Shown: piece by piece, positions 1 through 6,513 of the stretch | Position numbering within the stretch: position 1 is the first letter of the stretch | Layout of the letters: each line of letters opens with the position of its first letter | NCBI GenBank assembly: GCA_946885645.1 | Contig: CAMPGU010000125.1 | Span: 1-11,070, forward strand | Reading direction: 5' to 3' | Origin: an uncultured Haloferula sp. | GTDB taxonomy: Bacteria > Verrucomicrobiota > Verrucomicrobiae > Verrucomicrobiales > Akkermansiaceae | Length of the DNA: 11,070 nucleotides | Translations under genes and position numbers: made by a program | Notes under the pieces: generated by a model | Seen by the model: the letters and a program-made list of their open reading frames with translations, nothing else | The model's database searches: none | What the model was told of the DNA's origin: nothing

Positions 1-15
1 CCCAGACTGCCATGC

Positions 16-44
16 CTCAAAACCGAGTACCAGTGCCTTTTGAG
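16..44. terminator. Weak hairpin downstream of holA, possible terminator
   Basis: A 7-bp inverted repeat (CTCAAAA at 16-22, TTTTGAG at 38-44) with a 15-nt loop lies just past the holA stop codon. Its A/T-rich base could serve transcripts from either side. There is no GC-rich stem and no clean U-run on the holA strand, so this is only a candidate. The rest of positions 1-51 holds nothing else I can support. Confidence 0.25.
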
Positions 45-51
45 ATAGCTT

Positions 52-1161
52 CTAGCGCTTCCGCGCCCCGGCGGTGACCTCCGCGACGAGCCGGTGCAGC
101 ACCAGCCGGTGATCGAGGCCGGTGGTGACGAGCGAGCGATCGGCGCGTAGCGCGGACTCCATCGCGCCGCGCAGACCCTCCATGCTGAAGGCTTCCGCGC
201 TGCGGAGGGAAAGGAAGAGCGGGTAGACATTCACGCCGCCGGCTTTCTTCTGGGGCAGCCACAGGCGCTCCATTTCCGGCAGGCGGTCGAGGGCGGCGGC
301 GAAGTCCTTGTAATTGCGGGTCGGAAGCCGCTTTTCCGCCAGCACCTTCGCCATGAAGAGATTCCTCACGGTGGGGATGATAGAGGCGCGCATGAGGCCG
401 ATCGCATTCTCACCGCGCTCGAGCTGCTGGTCGATCAGCTCGAGGGCTCGGGCGGCATTGCCGTGCTGGAGGGCATTGCCGATTTCAAAAACCACACCCG
501 CGCGGCTCAGGGGCACCATCCGGCGGACATCGTCCACCGTTACCTCCCGGCGATCCGGGCCCAGGTAGAGATCGATCTTCTCCAGCTCGTTGCCGATCTG
601 GCGGGTGGCCTCGCCCGCGAGCATGACGAAGAGTTCAAGGGCTTCCGGGCCGAATTTCAGGCCGAGGTCGCGGGCCTTCTTTTCGACGAGGTCCGCCACT
701 TCCTCCTGCCAGCCTTCGCGGGAGGTGTCGATCTTATCGAAAACCTTCACCTGCGCGTTCTTATCCAGGAACTTCCAGAAGGCGCGGCGCTTGTCGATGC
801 CGGTGGCGCTGAGGAGGAAGACGACCCCGTTTCCGAGGCCCGCTTCCAAGCAGGCCTTCAGCGAGTCCACGCCGGACAGCGTGCGCTCCGAACGGCCGGT
901 CACGTCGTCGATAAGGAAGGTCGCGTTCTTCAGCCAGACCACCTTCTCGCCGCCGAAAAACGGCATCGTCTGGAGGGCTTCCACCACGCTGCGGCAGATT
1001 TGGAAGGCTCCTTCGGAATTATCCGCGGTGCCATCGATCATCTCGTGGGTGAAGCCGTCGTCGTTCCCGCCCGTGAGTTCGCGGTGGAGGCGGAGGGCCT
1101 CCTCTTTCACGCGCCCGTCGTCGCTTCCGACGATGGCGAAGATGTTCGGCTTGGCGGCCAC
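52..1161 (-). CDS. holA: DNA polymerase III subunit delta
   Basis: This is the delta subunit of the clamp-loader complex. It opens the beta sliding clamp and helps load it on DNA at replication forks in the cytoplasm. The product is 369 aa, close to the usual 330-350. The N-terminal AAA+-like region includes a segment around residues 68-83 (FFGGEKVVWLKNATFL) typical of delta. As known for this subunit, I see no Walker A ATP-binding motif. The lid region carries the hallmark NELEKIDLYLG at about 191-201, and residues from about 220 form the helical C-terminal collar domain. The start is GTG, with no Shine-Dalgarno sequence visible upstream. The gene is transcribed away from the YCII/sigma unit, with about 170 bp between the two starts. 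The family call is firm; the exact start is less so. Confidence 0.93.
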   Translation of the reverse strand: MAAKPNIFAIVGSDDGRVKEEALRLHRELTGGNDDGFTHEMIDGTADNSEGAFQICRSVVEALQTMPFFGGEKVVWLKNATFLIDDVTGRSERTLSGVDSLKACLEAGLGNGVVFLLSATGIDKRRAFWKFLDKNAQVKVFDKIDTSREGWQEEVADLVEKKARDLGLKFGPEALELFVMLAGEATRQIGNELEKIDLYLGPDRREVTVDDVRRMVPLSRAGVVFEIGNALQHGNAARALELIDQQLERGENAIGLMRASIIPTVRNLFMAKVLAEKRLPTRNYKDFAAALDRLPEMERLWLPQKKAGGVNVYPLFLSLRSAEAFSMEGLRGAMESALRADRSLVTTGLDHRLVLHRLVAEVTAGARKR

Positions 1162-1256
1162 GCGGGAGGTGTAGGCGGCGACGGGAGGCGGGGCAAGCGG
1201 GCAGGAGGCGGAATTTGACCGGCCGGGGCTTCGCGAATGGAAAAAATGCGGCGAAA

Positions 1257-1283
1257 TGTCGAAATGACGGCGAGCAGGCCGTC
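1257..1283 (+). promoter_or_regulatory. Putative ECF42 sigma-dependent promoter
   Basis: A -35-like TGTCGA (1257-1262) is followed after exactly 17 nt by a -10-like CGTC (1280-1283), 51 nt before the ATG of the YCII gene. As I recall the literature, ECF42 sigma factors recognise TGTCGA and CGA/TC upstream of their own DGPF/YCII genes. Finding the motif directly ahead of a YCII-ECF42 pair is therefore strong circumstantial support for autoregulation. The transcript would start near 1290, leaving a leader of about 40 nt. The spacer and -10 also lie within a perfect inverted repeat (1264-1271 with 1278-1285). I see nothing else in the 1162-1333 gap. Confidence 0.7.
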
Positions 1284-1333
1284 ATCGATGCGAAGCCGGG
1301 CAATAATTCCCCGGCGGTATCCACCTACGAACC

Positions 1334-1702
1334 ATGAAATACGCATTACTCGTCCACCAATCGCAGGAACACTTCGAGCGCCGCGACGACCAAGCCACGC
1401 TTGCCGCCGGCAGGGCCTACGGGGAGGCCTTGCAAGCCGCCGGGGTCTTCGTCGCCGGAGCCGGACTGGCCTCGCCCCAGGCGGCAACCACCATCACCGT
1501 GCGCGACGCGAAACGGCAGGTCCACGACGGGCCTTATGCAGAGACCAAGGAATTCCTCGCCGGCTTCGGCATCATCGAGGTGCCGGATCTGGACGCCGCG
1601 CTCGAATGGGCCGCCCGACACCCTGCCGCTTCCTTTGCCAAGATCGAAGTCCGGCCGCTGCTCGGCTCCCACTTCCCGGTCGCAGCCCCGAAAGCGTCGT
1701 AA
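1334..1702 (+). CDS. YCII (DGPF) family protein
   Basis: This is a small 122-aa protein of the YCII-related/DGPF family with a ferredoxin-like fold. It opens with MKYALLVHQS, the typical first strand. It carries the family signature DGPYAETKE at residues 65-73; here the DGPF motif reads DGPY. A C-terminal strand (AKIEVRPL) is also typical. The biochemical role of DGPF proteins is not established. They are repeatedly found beside ECF42 sigma factors and are thought to be their regulatory targets. Here the stop codon overlaps the ATG of the sigma gene (TAATG), so the two are probably co-transcribed and translationally coupled from the promoter at 1257-1283. No Shine-Dalgarno sequence precedes the ATG. 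Confidence 0.9.
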   Translation: MKYALLVHQSQEHFERRDDQATLAAGRAYGEALQAAGVFVAGAGLASPQAATTITVRDAKRQVHDGPYAETKEFLAGFGIIEVPDLDAALEWAARHPAASFAKIEVRPLLGSHFPVAAPKAS

Positions 1703-2940
1703 TGGGCGGGCCGGAGCCACATACCATGATCGAGATGGTGGCGCGCCAGTCCTACGGGCGCCTGGTCGCCTACCTCTCGGCGCGCTCGGGAGACGTCGCC
1801 GGGGCTGAAGACGCCCTTGGCGACGCCTTCCTGGCGGCTCTCGAACGATGGCCTGCGGATGGCATCCCGGACAAACCGGAGGCATGGCTGCTGCGGGTGG
1901 CGCGCAACCGGATGATCGATGCCGGGCGGCGCAATAAAGTCCGGCTGGAGGCTGCCGGACAGCTCGAACACATCGCCCGGGACGCGGAGGTTCTCGCCGC
2001 GGCCGGAGAGGAGTTCCCCGACGAACGCCTGGCCCTCCTTTTCGTCTGCGCCCATCCCGCGATCGATCCGGCCGCGCGCACGCCGCTGATGCTGCAGACG
2101 GTGCTGGGCGTGGAAGCCGGAAGAATCGCTTCCGCCTTTCTGGTTTCGCCCGCGGCGATGAGCCAGCGGCTGGTGCGGGCGAAGAACAAGATCCGGGAGG
2201 CCAGGGTGCCCTTCCGCGTGCCGGAGCTTCCGGAATGGACCGAGCGGCTCTCCTTTGTCCTGGATGCCATCTACGCCGCCTACACCACCGGCTGGGAAAG
2301 CCTGGCGGAGCCGAGCTCGACCCACCATGCGCTCGCCGGCGAAGCCATGCTCCTCGGGCGGATGCTGGTGCGCTGGATGCCTGCCGAACCCGAACCTGCG
2401 GGCCTGCTCGCCCTGATGCTGCATTGCGAGGCCCGCCGGAACGCACGCTATACGCGTGAGGGAGCCTTCGTGCCCCTCGACCGGCAGGACCCCACGCTGT
2501 GGTCCCGGCCTCTGATTGCGGAGGCGGAGGATCTCCTCCATGCCGCGGCTGCTTGCAAAAGCATGGGACGCTACCAACTGGAGGCCGCGATCCAATCCAT
2601 CCACGCCTATCGCGCCACGAGCGGGAAAATCGACTGGCCGGAGATCCTCCTGCTCTACGAGGGCCTGGTGCGGCTGGCTCCGGGCATCGGTTCCCTGACC
2701 GGGCGGGCGGTGGGCCTGGCGCAGGCGGGTCGCCCGGCGGAAGCGCTGGCCGCGCTCAGGGAAATTCCGGCCGAAAGAATCGCAGGCTACCAACCCTACT
2801 GGGCCGCCCGCGGCCATGTGCTGGAGCTGCTGGGCCGGGGGGAGGAGGCTCGGCAGGCGCTGGCCCGCGCCGCCAGCCTGACCGAGGACGCCGCCATGCG
2901 CGCCCATCTTCTGGAACGGGCGCAGTCCGCGGGCGGCTGA
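1702..2940 (+). CDS. ECF42-type RNA polymerase sigma factor with DUF6596/TPR-like C-terminal extension
   Basis: This is a 412-aa alternative sigma factor of the extracytoplasmic-function class. Region sigma-2 spans about residues 14-80 (GDVAGAEDALGDAFLAALERWP, then PEAWLLRVARNRMID). Region sigma-4 spans about 115-168 and ends in MSQRLVRAKNKIREA, the DNA-binding helix area. The remaining 240 residues are the extension that defines group ECF42. It has DUF6596-like motifs (AYTTGW near 194, LLALMLHCEARRNAR near 235, GRYQLEAAIQSIHA near 289) and a helical TPR-like end with AGRPAEALAALREIP. Members of this group usually lack a classical anti-sigma factor, and the extension is thought to control activity; none is encoded next door here. 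The start at 1702 overlaps the YCII stop. An alternative ATG at 1726 has a GGAG 9 nt upstream and would shorten the protein by 8 residues. The in-frame extension back to 1237 is not coding, because it overlaps the YCII gene. Confidence 0.9.
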   Translation: MGGPEPHTMIEMVARQSYGRLVAYLSARSGDVAGAEDALGDAFLAALERWPADGIPDKPEAWLLRVARNRMIDAGRRNKVRLEAAGQLEHIARDAEVLAAAGEEFPDERLALLFVCAHPAIDPAARTPLMLQTVLGVEAGRIASAFLVSPAAMSQRLVRAKNKIREARVPFRVPELPEWTERLSFVLDAIYAAYTTGWESLAEPSSTHHALAGEAMLLGRMLVRWMPAEPEPAGLLALMLHCEARRNARYTREGAFVPLDRQDPTLWSRPLIAEAEDLLHAAAACKSMGRYQLEAAIQSIHAYRATSGKIDWPEILLLYEGLVRLAPGIGSLTGRAVGLAQAGRPAEALAALREIPAERIAGYQPYWAARGHVLELLGRGEEARQALARAASLTEDAAMRAHLLERAQSAGG

Positions 2941-2953
2941 GATTTCGCACCTC

Positions 2954-3472
2954 CTAATCCATGCCGTTCGGACGCGGCTTTTCTTCGCCGGCCTTCTTGC
3001 GTACCCGCGCCTCGCGGAAGAATCCTTGGAGCAGCGCCACGGATTCCTGCCCTAGAACCCCCGCGGTCACGTCGCAGCGGTGATTGAGCGGGGGATTTGC
3101 TTCGAGCAAGTTGATCCAGCCCCCGGCAGCCCCGCCTTTGGGATCAGGGCAGCCGAAAACCACGCGCTCCGGCCGGCAGTGGACGATGGCACCCGCGCAC
3201 ATCGGGCAGGGCTCCTTGGTCACGTAGAGCGTGCATTTTTCCAGCCTCCAGTCCCCCAGCACATGCTGGGCGGCGGTGAGGGCGAGCATTTCCGCGTGCG
3301 CGGTGGCGTCCTTCAGCGTTTCCACCTGATTCCAGGCACGGGCAATGATCTTTCCTTCCTTCACGATCACGCAGCCGATGGGGACTTCGGTAGCGGCGTA
3401 GGCCTTCCGCGCCTCCCGCAGGGCCTGGCCCATGAAGAAATCGTCGCTGCCGAGATCGATGATCGGATCCAC
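2954..3472 (-). CDS. tadA: tRNA-specific adenosine deaminase TadA
   Basis: TadA deaminates adenosine 34 in the tRNA-Arg(ACG) anticodon to inosine, which allows wobble decoding of CGN codons. With the GTG start at 3472 the product is 172 aa, matching the family (E. coli 167). The cytidine/deoxycytidylate-deaminase zinc motif is complete: HAE at about 59-61 (zinc ligand His and catalytic Glu) and PCPMC at about 88-92 (two zinc-binding Cys). The C-terminal stretch NHRCDVTAGVLGQES and the following FFREAR helix fit TadA better than guanine or cytidine deaminases. The frame stays open upstream to 3763, but that part overlaps the next gene and does not look like TadA. An ATG at 3433 (159 aa) is the alternative start. 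The gene converges on the sigma gene with 13 nt between stops and probably shares a transcript with the membrane protein 59 nt upstream. Confidence 0.92.
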   Translation of the reverse strand: MDPIIDLGSDDFFMGQALREARKAYAATEVPIGCVIVKEGKIIARAWNQVETLKDATAHAEMLALTAAQHVLGDWRLEKCTLYVTKEPCPMCAGAIVHCRPERVVFGCPDPKGGAAGGWINLLEANPPLNHRCDVTAGVLGQESVALLQGFFREARVRKKAGEEKPRPNGMD

Positions 3473-3531
3473 AGGCGTCAGGAACGATTTCGCGGCAGAA
3501 GTGCCAAGCGCCAAGAAAAAGCAGCTGCGCT

Positions 3532-3894
3532 TTACCAACTGGTTTTCTGGATTCCAGCCGCCGCGACGGCTCCCGCAATGGTGCACAAGACAAGAACACC
3601 CAGGAAAAGACCGATGTAGGTGATTGCCCGGCGGAAAGGCGTCCATTTCGAGGTCAAGGGACTGCACAGGATCACGGGTGCCAAAATCAAGCATCCCGCC
3701 GCGGTGGTGGCCGAGGGAAGCACGAAAGCGAGCCTGAAATCCTCCGGAATGAGGTATCCCCACGCTCGGTAGAAAGGCCCTTGGAGCCAGATGCCGAAGA
3801 TCCCGCCCAAGAGAAGAAGGCCACCCAAGACTAGACCGGCTCGCGCCAGCGTCCCCTTGCCATCCGCACTTCCCGGTTGGATCACGGGATCCAA
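3532..3894 (-). CDS. Small three-helix membrane protein, unknown function
   Basis: This is a 120-aa protein I do not recognise. It has three clear hydrophobic segments at about residues 19-38 (LARAG then LVLGGLLLLGGIFGIWL), 56-77 and 91-113. Positively charged residues (WTPFRRA) sit just before the third, consistent with an inner-membrane protein with short loops. The first codon is TTG at 3894; a GTG at 3885 is equally possible and would remove three residues. The gene ends 59 nt before tadA on the same strand, suggesting co-transcription, and is divergent from rpe. A 7-bp inverted repeat covers the start. The regular alternation of polar and hydrophobic segments makes a real gene likely, though family support is lacking. 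Confidence 0.6.
   Translation of the reverse strand: MDPVIQPGSADGKGTLARAGLVLGGLLLLGGIFGIWLQGPFYRAWGYLIPEDFRLAFVLPSATTAAGCLILAPVILCSPLTSKWTPFRRAITYIGLFLGVLVLCTIAGAVAAAGIQKTSW
3877..3894. promoter_or_regulatory. Inverted repeat at the start of the small membrane protein gene
   Basis: TTGGATC (3877-3883) and GATCCAA (3888-3894) form a perfect 7-bp inverted repeat around a 4-nt centre. It sits on the first codons of the minus-strand membrane protein and about 100 nt ahead of the divergent rpe gene. It could be a protein-binding site or an mRNA hairpin over the start codon. The GGATCC core makes chance plausible. No clear promoter elements are visible in the rest of the 3895-3994 gap. Confidence 0.25.
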
Positions 3895-3994
3895 TCTGGC
3901 AAAAACAATCCGTCGGGTCGATTTCGGAATCGCATGATGCCTTTCCCTACCTTGGAACTTGGAACTTCACCGCCGGGCCTTCAGTTTCCCTGCC

Positions 3995-4663
3995 GTGATC
4001 CCGCCGACCTGCCGCGACCGAGTCATCGCCCCTTCCCTGCTAGCCGCCGATTTTTCCCGAATCCGCGAGGAAGTCACCCGTGCCATCCAGTCCGGGGCCG
4101 ATTGGCTGCACCTCGACATCATGGACGGGCACTTCGTGGACAATATTTCCTTCGGACCCGCGGTGGTGCAGGCGGTACACGAAACGAATGACATCTTCCT
4201 GGACGTGCACCTGATGGTCTCGCAGCCGGACCACTTCCTGCCCCGCTTCGTGGCGGCCGGGGCGGATCTGATCACGGTGCACGTGGAAGCCCATCACGAC
4301 GTGGAGTGCACGCTGCGGCGGATCCGGGAGGCCGGGTGCAAGGCCGGGCTGGCGATCAATCCGGCCACGCCTTTTTCCGAAACGATCCCATTCCTGAATC
4401 ACGTGGATCTACTGCTCTGCATGACGGTGGTTCCAGGATTCGGCGGGCAGGCCTTCATGGCGGAGGTGCTGCCGAAGATCGAGGAAGCCGCGCGCTACCG
4501 GGAGGCGAACGGCCTCTCCTACCACATCGAGGTGGACGGGGGGATCGACGCCCTCACGGCCGCGTGCTGCGCCAGCGCAGGGGCGAATGTGATGGTGGCG
4601 GGCTCCTCGACTTTCCGTGCGCCCGACATGGCGGCCGCCATCCGGACGATCCGGGAAGCCTGA
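3995..4663 (+). CDS. rpe: Ribulose-phosphate 3-epimerase
   Basis: Rpe interconverts D-ribulose 5-phosphate and D-xylulose 5-phosphate in the non-oxidative pentose phosphate pathway. The protein is a TIM barrel in the cytoplasm. With the GTG start at 3995 it has 222 aa, the usual size. The family motifs are complete and in order: IAPSLLAADF (11-20), LHLDIMDGHFVDN (38-50, metal ligand His39 and catalytic Asp41), VHLMV (71-75, His72), VVPGFGGQ (145-152, phosphate loop) and IEVDGGI (178-184, the second catalytic Asp, 181). A second phosphate-binding segment is AGSSTF (202-207). An in-frame TTG at 3959 would add 12 poorly conserved residues. No Shine-Dalgarno sequence is seen at either start. It is the first gene of a plus-strand run with the two genes downstream, 44 nt before the next. 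Confidence 0.95.
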   Translation: MIPPTCRDRVIAPSLLAADFSRIREEVTRAIQSGADWLHLDIMDGHFVDNISFGPAVVQAVHETNDIFLDVHLMVSQPDHFLPRFVAAGADLITVHVEAHHDVECTLRRIREAGCKAGLAINPATPFSETIPFLNHVDLLLCMTVVPGFGGQAFMAEVLPKIEEAARYREANGLSYHIEVDGGIDALTAACCASAGANVMVAGSSTFRAPDMAAAIRTIREA

Positions 4664-4707
4664 ATCCGACGAAACCGGCGCGCGGCGGCGCTTTCTCTGG
4701 TGCATCC

Positions 4708-5640
4708 ATGAAACCCACGGTCCCCATTGCCATCTTCGCCGCGGTTGCGGGTTTTTCAGCCGGCTGGCTGTTGAAGCCCTCTGACGACTTGCAGGCCCCG
4801 GCCTCCCAAGCTGCCACGGAGGATACGTCGCGCGGGAGTAGCAAAGTGCATGACCGCCGGAACCAACCCCTGGTGCTGAAGCCCCGGGGAACGCCTGCGG
4901 AGGCCCCGCCGTCCGGACCGGAGGTGGTGGCGGCGCGGTTTGATTTCAAACGGACCCTGAAGGGGGCGACGGAAAGGGGCGAAAACGCCCGTCTGGCCCG
5001 TTTTTCGGAGGCGCTGGGCCTCAGTTCCGACCAGCAGGAGGCCATGGCGGCTCTACTGGCGGGACGGCGGGACGGCTTTCGGGAATTGTCCGGCCAAGGC
5101 AAGACGCCGGCGGAGATGGTCGCCGAAGCGGCGGATGCGGAGCGGATTTTCCGGCAAGAGGTGGAAAAGATCCTGGATCCGGAACAGGTTGCCGCGCTCG
5201 ATGCGAAGCTCGGACGCGAAAAGGAAAATGCCATTCAAGCCAGTGCCTACCGCGCCCTGGCCGACCTGAGCAGCCAGATCGATCTCTCCCCCGAGCAGCG
5301 GGAAAAGGCCTTGGCGTCCCTTGCCGAGGCGAGCAAGGCGGTCCACGACCGGCGGCCCGAAGGCTGGGCCGTGATGAGCGAAAGCTACAGCGTGCTAGGC
5401 GACGACCAGCTCGGAGCGCTGGAAGGGATGGTGGACATCCTCAATGATCCGGAGGTCCTGAAAGATCCGCAGGCGCTCTACCAGCACCAGGTGGCGGCGC
5501 GGCGGAAAGACGCGGAACAGAAGCTCGCCCAGCTTGCCGGAATCCTGACGCCCGCGCAGTTGGCCCAATACCGTGCCACGCTGAACTCCCGCCTGACGAT
5601 CGTGGAGCAAATGCCTCCGCCGGCCTTCAAGAAGCGCTGA
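4708..5640 (+). CDS. Membrane-anchored helical protein with LTxxQ-like motifs
   Basis: This is a 310-aa protein I do not recognise by name. Residues 5-22 (VPIAIFAAVAGFSAGWLL) form a signal anchor or signal peptide, followed by a Pro/Ala/Ser-rich linker to about 75. The remainder is charged and strongly helical. It carries four short repeats: LSSDQ (105-109), LDPEQ (156-160), LSPEQ (193-197) and LTPAQ (280-284), each followed by a helix. They resemble the LTxxQ motif of Spy/CpxP-type periplasmic chaperones and metal sensors, which suggests an extracytoplasmic chaperone-like or sensor role; this is inference from the motif. There are no cysteines and no enzyme motif. The next gene, a parvulin-type isomerase, starts 4 nt after its stop, so the two are probably co-translated. 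A longer reading frame back to 4306 overlaps rpe and is rejected. Confidence 0.8.
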   Translation: MKPTVPIAIFAAVAGFSAGWLLKPSDDLQAPASQAATEDTSRGSSKVHDRRNQPLVLKPRGTPAEAPPSGPEVVAARFDFKRTLKGATERGENARLARFSEALGLSSDQQEAMAALLAGRRDGFRELSGQGKTPAEMVAEAADAERIFRQEVEKILDPEQVAALDAKLGREKENAIQASAYRALADLSSQIDLSPEQREKALASLAEASKAVHDRRPEGWAVMSESYSVLGDDQLGALEGMVDILNDPEVLKDPQALYQHQVAARRKDAEQKLAQLAGILTPAQLAQYRATLNSRLTIVEQMPPPAFKKR

Positions 5641-5644
5641 CACT

Positions 5645-6490
5645 ATGCTCCGCATCAATGGCGAGACGGCAGATCCGGGCTTGATCGAGGACGCTTTCGC
5701 CCGGCTCAAGGCCGAAGCGGAAATGCTCAGCGAGGTTTCCTGCTGCGAGCGAGACGGGGAATTCCGGCAGCGCGCCGAGGACGAGGTGATCGACGGGATC
5801 CTGCTCGCCCAAGAGGCCGAACGGCGCACGGCCGAACCTTCGCCTGCGGAAGTCCGCGAGGCCTTCGAGCAGACGCTGCGCCAGTGGCGGGAACACGGGG
5901 CTTCGTGGGACCTTCTGGACGCCCAACGCGAATCCCTGAGGGCGGAAACGATTTCGCGACTGCGGATGGAGAGTTTCACGGAGGGCCTGTGGCGCGACCT
6001 ACCTGAACTCACAGAGGACGATCTGCGCGCCTGGTATCTCGATCATATCGGGCGCTTCCGCACCCCTCCTGCCGCGCGGGTGCTGCATCTGGTCCGCTTT
6101 CCGGAAAGCCCGGATCCCTGGGACGACTACGCGGCGATGCTGGACCTGCGCCGCCGAGCCCTGGAGGGCGAGGATTTCGAGGAACTCGCCCGCGAGCACA
6201 CGGGCAAGCGCAACGGGGAAATCGACCTCGGCTGGATCGAGCAGCAGCGGATCTTCAACCCTTTTGAGGCGATGCTATTCTCCCTGCGGGAGGGCGAGAT
6301 CGGGCCGGTGTTTTTCTACGAACAGGCCTTGCACCTGGTGAAAGCCGTCGAGATCCGGCCATCCGTGGTGCAAGCCTTCGACGAGATCGCGGAGAGCATC
6401 CGGGAGGAGGTGGAGCACGCGCGGCGGCTGCAGATGCTGAAAGAGCTGGCGGGGAAGCTCAGGGAGACCGCGGTGATCGAGCGGGTGTGA
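5645..6490 (+). CDS. Parvulin-type peptidyl-prolyl cis-trans isomerase, no signal peptide
   Basis: This is a 281-aa protein with the layout of SurA/PpiC-like isomerases, which speed up proline isomerisation and assist folding. Residues 1-135 are a helical chaperone-like N-terminal region starting MLRINGETAD, with Cys33-Cys34. Residues about 141-237 match the parvulin (PpiC) domain: ARVLHLVRFP strand, GEDFEELAREHT helix, GEIDLGWIEQ, then FNPFEAMLFSLREGEIGPVF and ALHLVKAVEI. A helix of about 40 residues closes the protein. Unlike SurA or PrsA there is no signal peptide, and no earlier in-frame start exists, so it should be cytoplasmic. NifM-type isomerases also lack a signal, so a dedicated cytoplasmic client is possible. 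It lies 4 nt after the LTxxQ-protein gene and converges on the 725-aa membrane protein gene. Confidence 0.85.
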   Translation: MLRINGETADPGLIEDAFARLKAEAEMLSEVSCCERDGEFRQRAEDEVIDGILLAQEAERRTAEPSPAEVREAFEQTLRQWREHGASWDLLDAQRESLRAETISRLRMESFTEGLWRDLPELTEDDLRAWYLDHIGRFRTPPAARVLHLVRFPESPDPWDDYAAMLDLRRRALEGEDFEELAREHTGKRNGEIDLGWIEQQRIFNPFEAMLFSLREGEIGPVFFYEQALHLVKAVEIRPSVVQAFDEIAESIREEVEHARRLQMLKELAGKLRETAVIERV

Positions 6491-6513
6491 ACCTCCGAGC
6501 TCACCGAGCCTCC

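Noticed and set aside
1..51. Possible tRNA or end of a plus-strand gene at the left edge
   Set aside because: No T-arm consensus or CCA-type end is present, and the short open stretch ending in TGA at 41-43 is too short to support a gene.
463..1218. Long plus-strand open frame opposite holA
   Set aside because: It lies entirely antisense to a well-supported holA, and its translation is rich in low-complexity charged and Gly/Ala runs with no family motif. Such frames are expected opposite GC-rich genes.
1237..1701. In-frame extension of the sigma factor upstream of 1702
   Set aside because: It overlaps the whole YCII gene in another frame and has Arg-rich, non-sigma sequence. Family length also fits the start at 1702.
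1346..2907. Long minus-strand open frames opposite the YCII and sigma genes
   Set aside because: The translations are Arg/Pro/Gly-rich with no motif, while the plus-strand frames carry complete family signatures.
3473..3763. In-frame N-terminal extension of TadA
   Set aside because: It overlaps the small membrane protein gene, shows no similarity to TadA, and would make the enzyme about 100 residues too long.
4306..4707. In-frame extension of the LTxxQ protein
   Set aside because: It overlaps rpe in another frame and would hide the clear signal anchor that starts at 4708.
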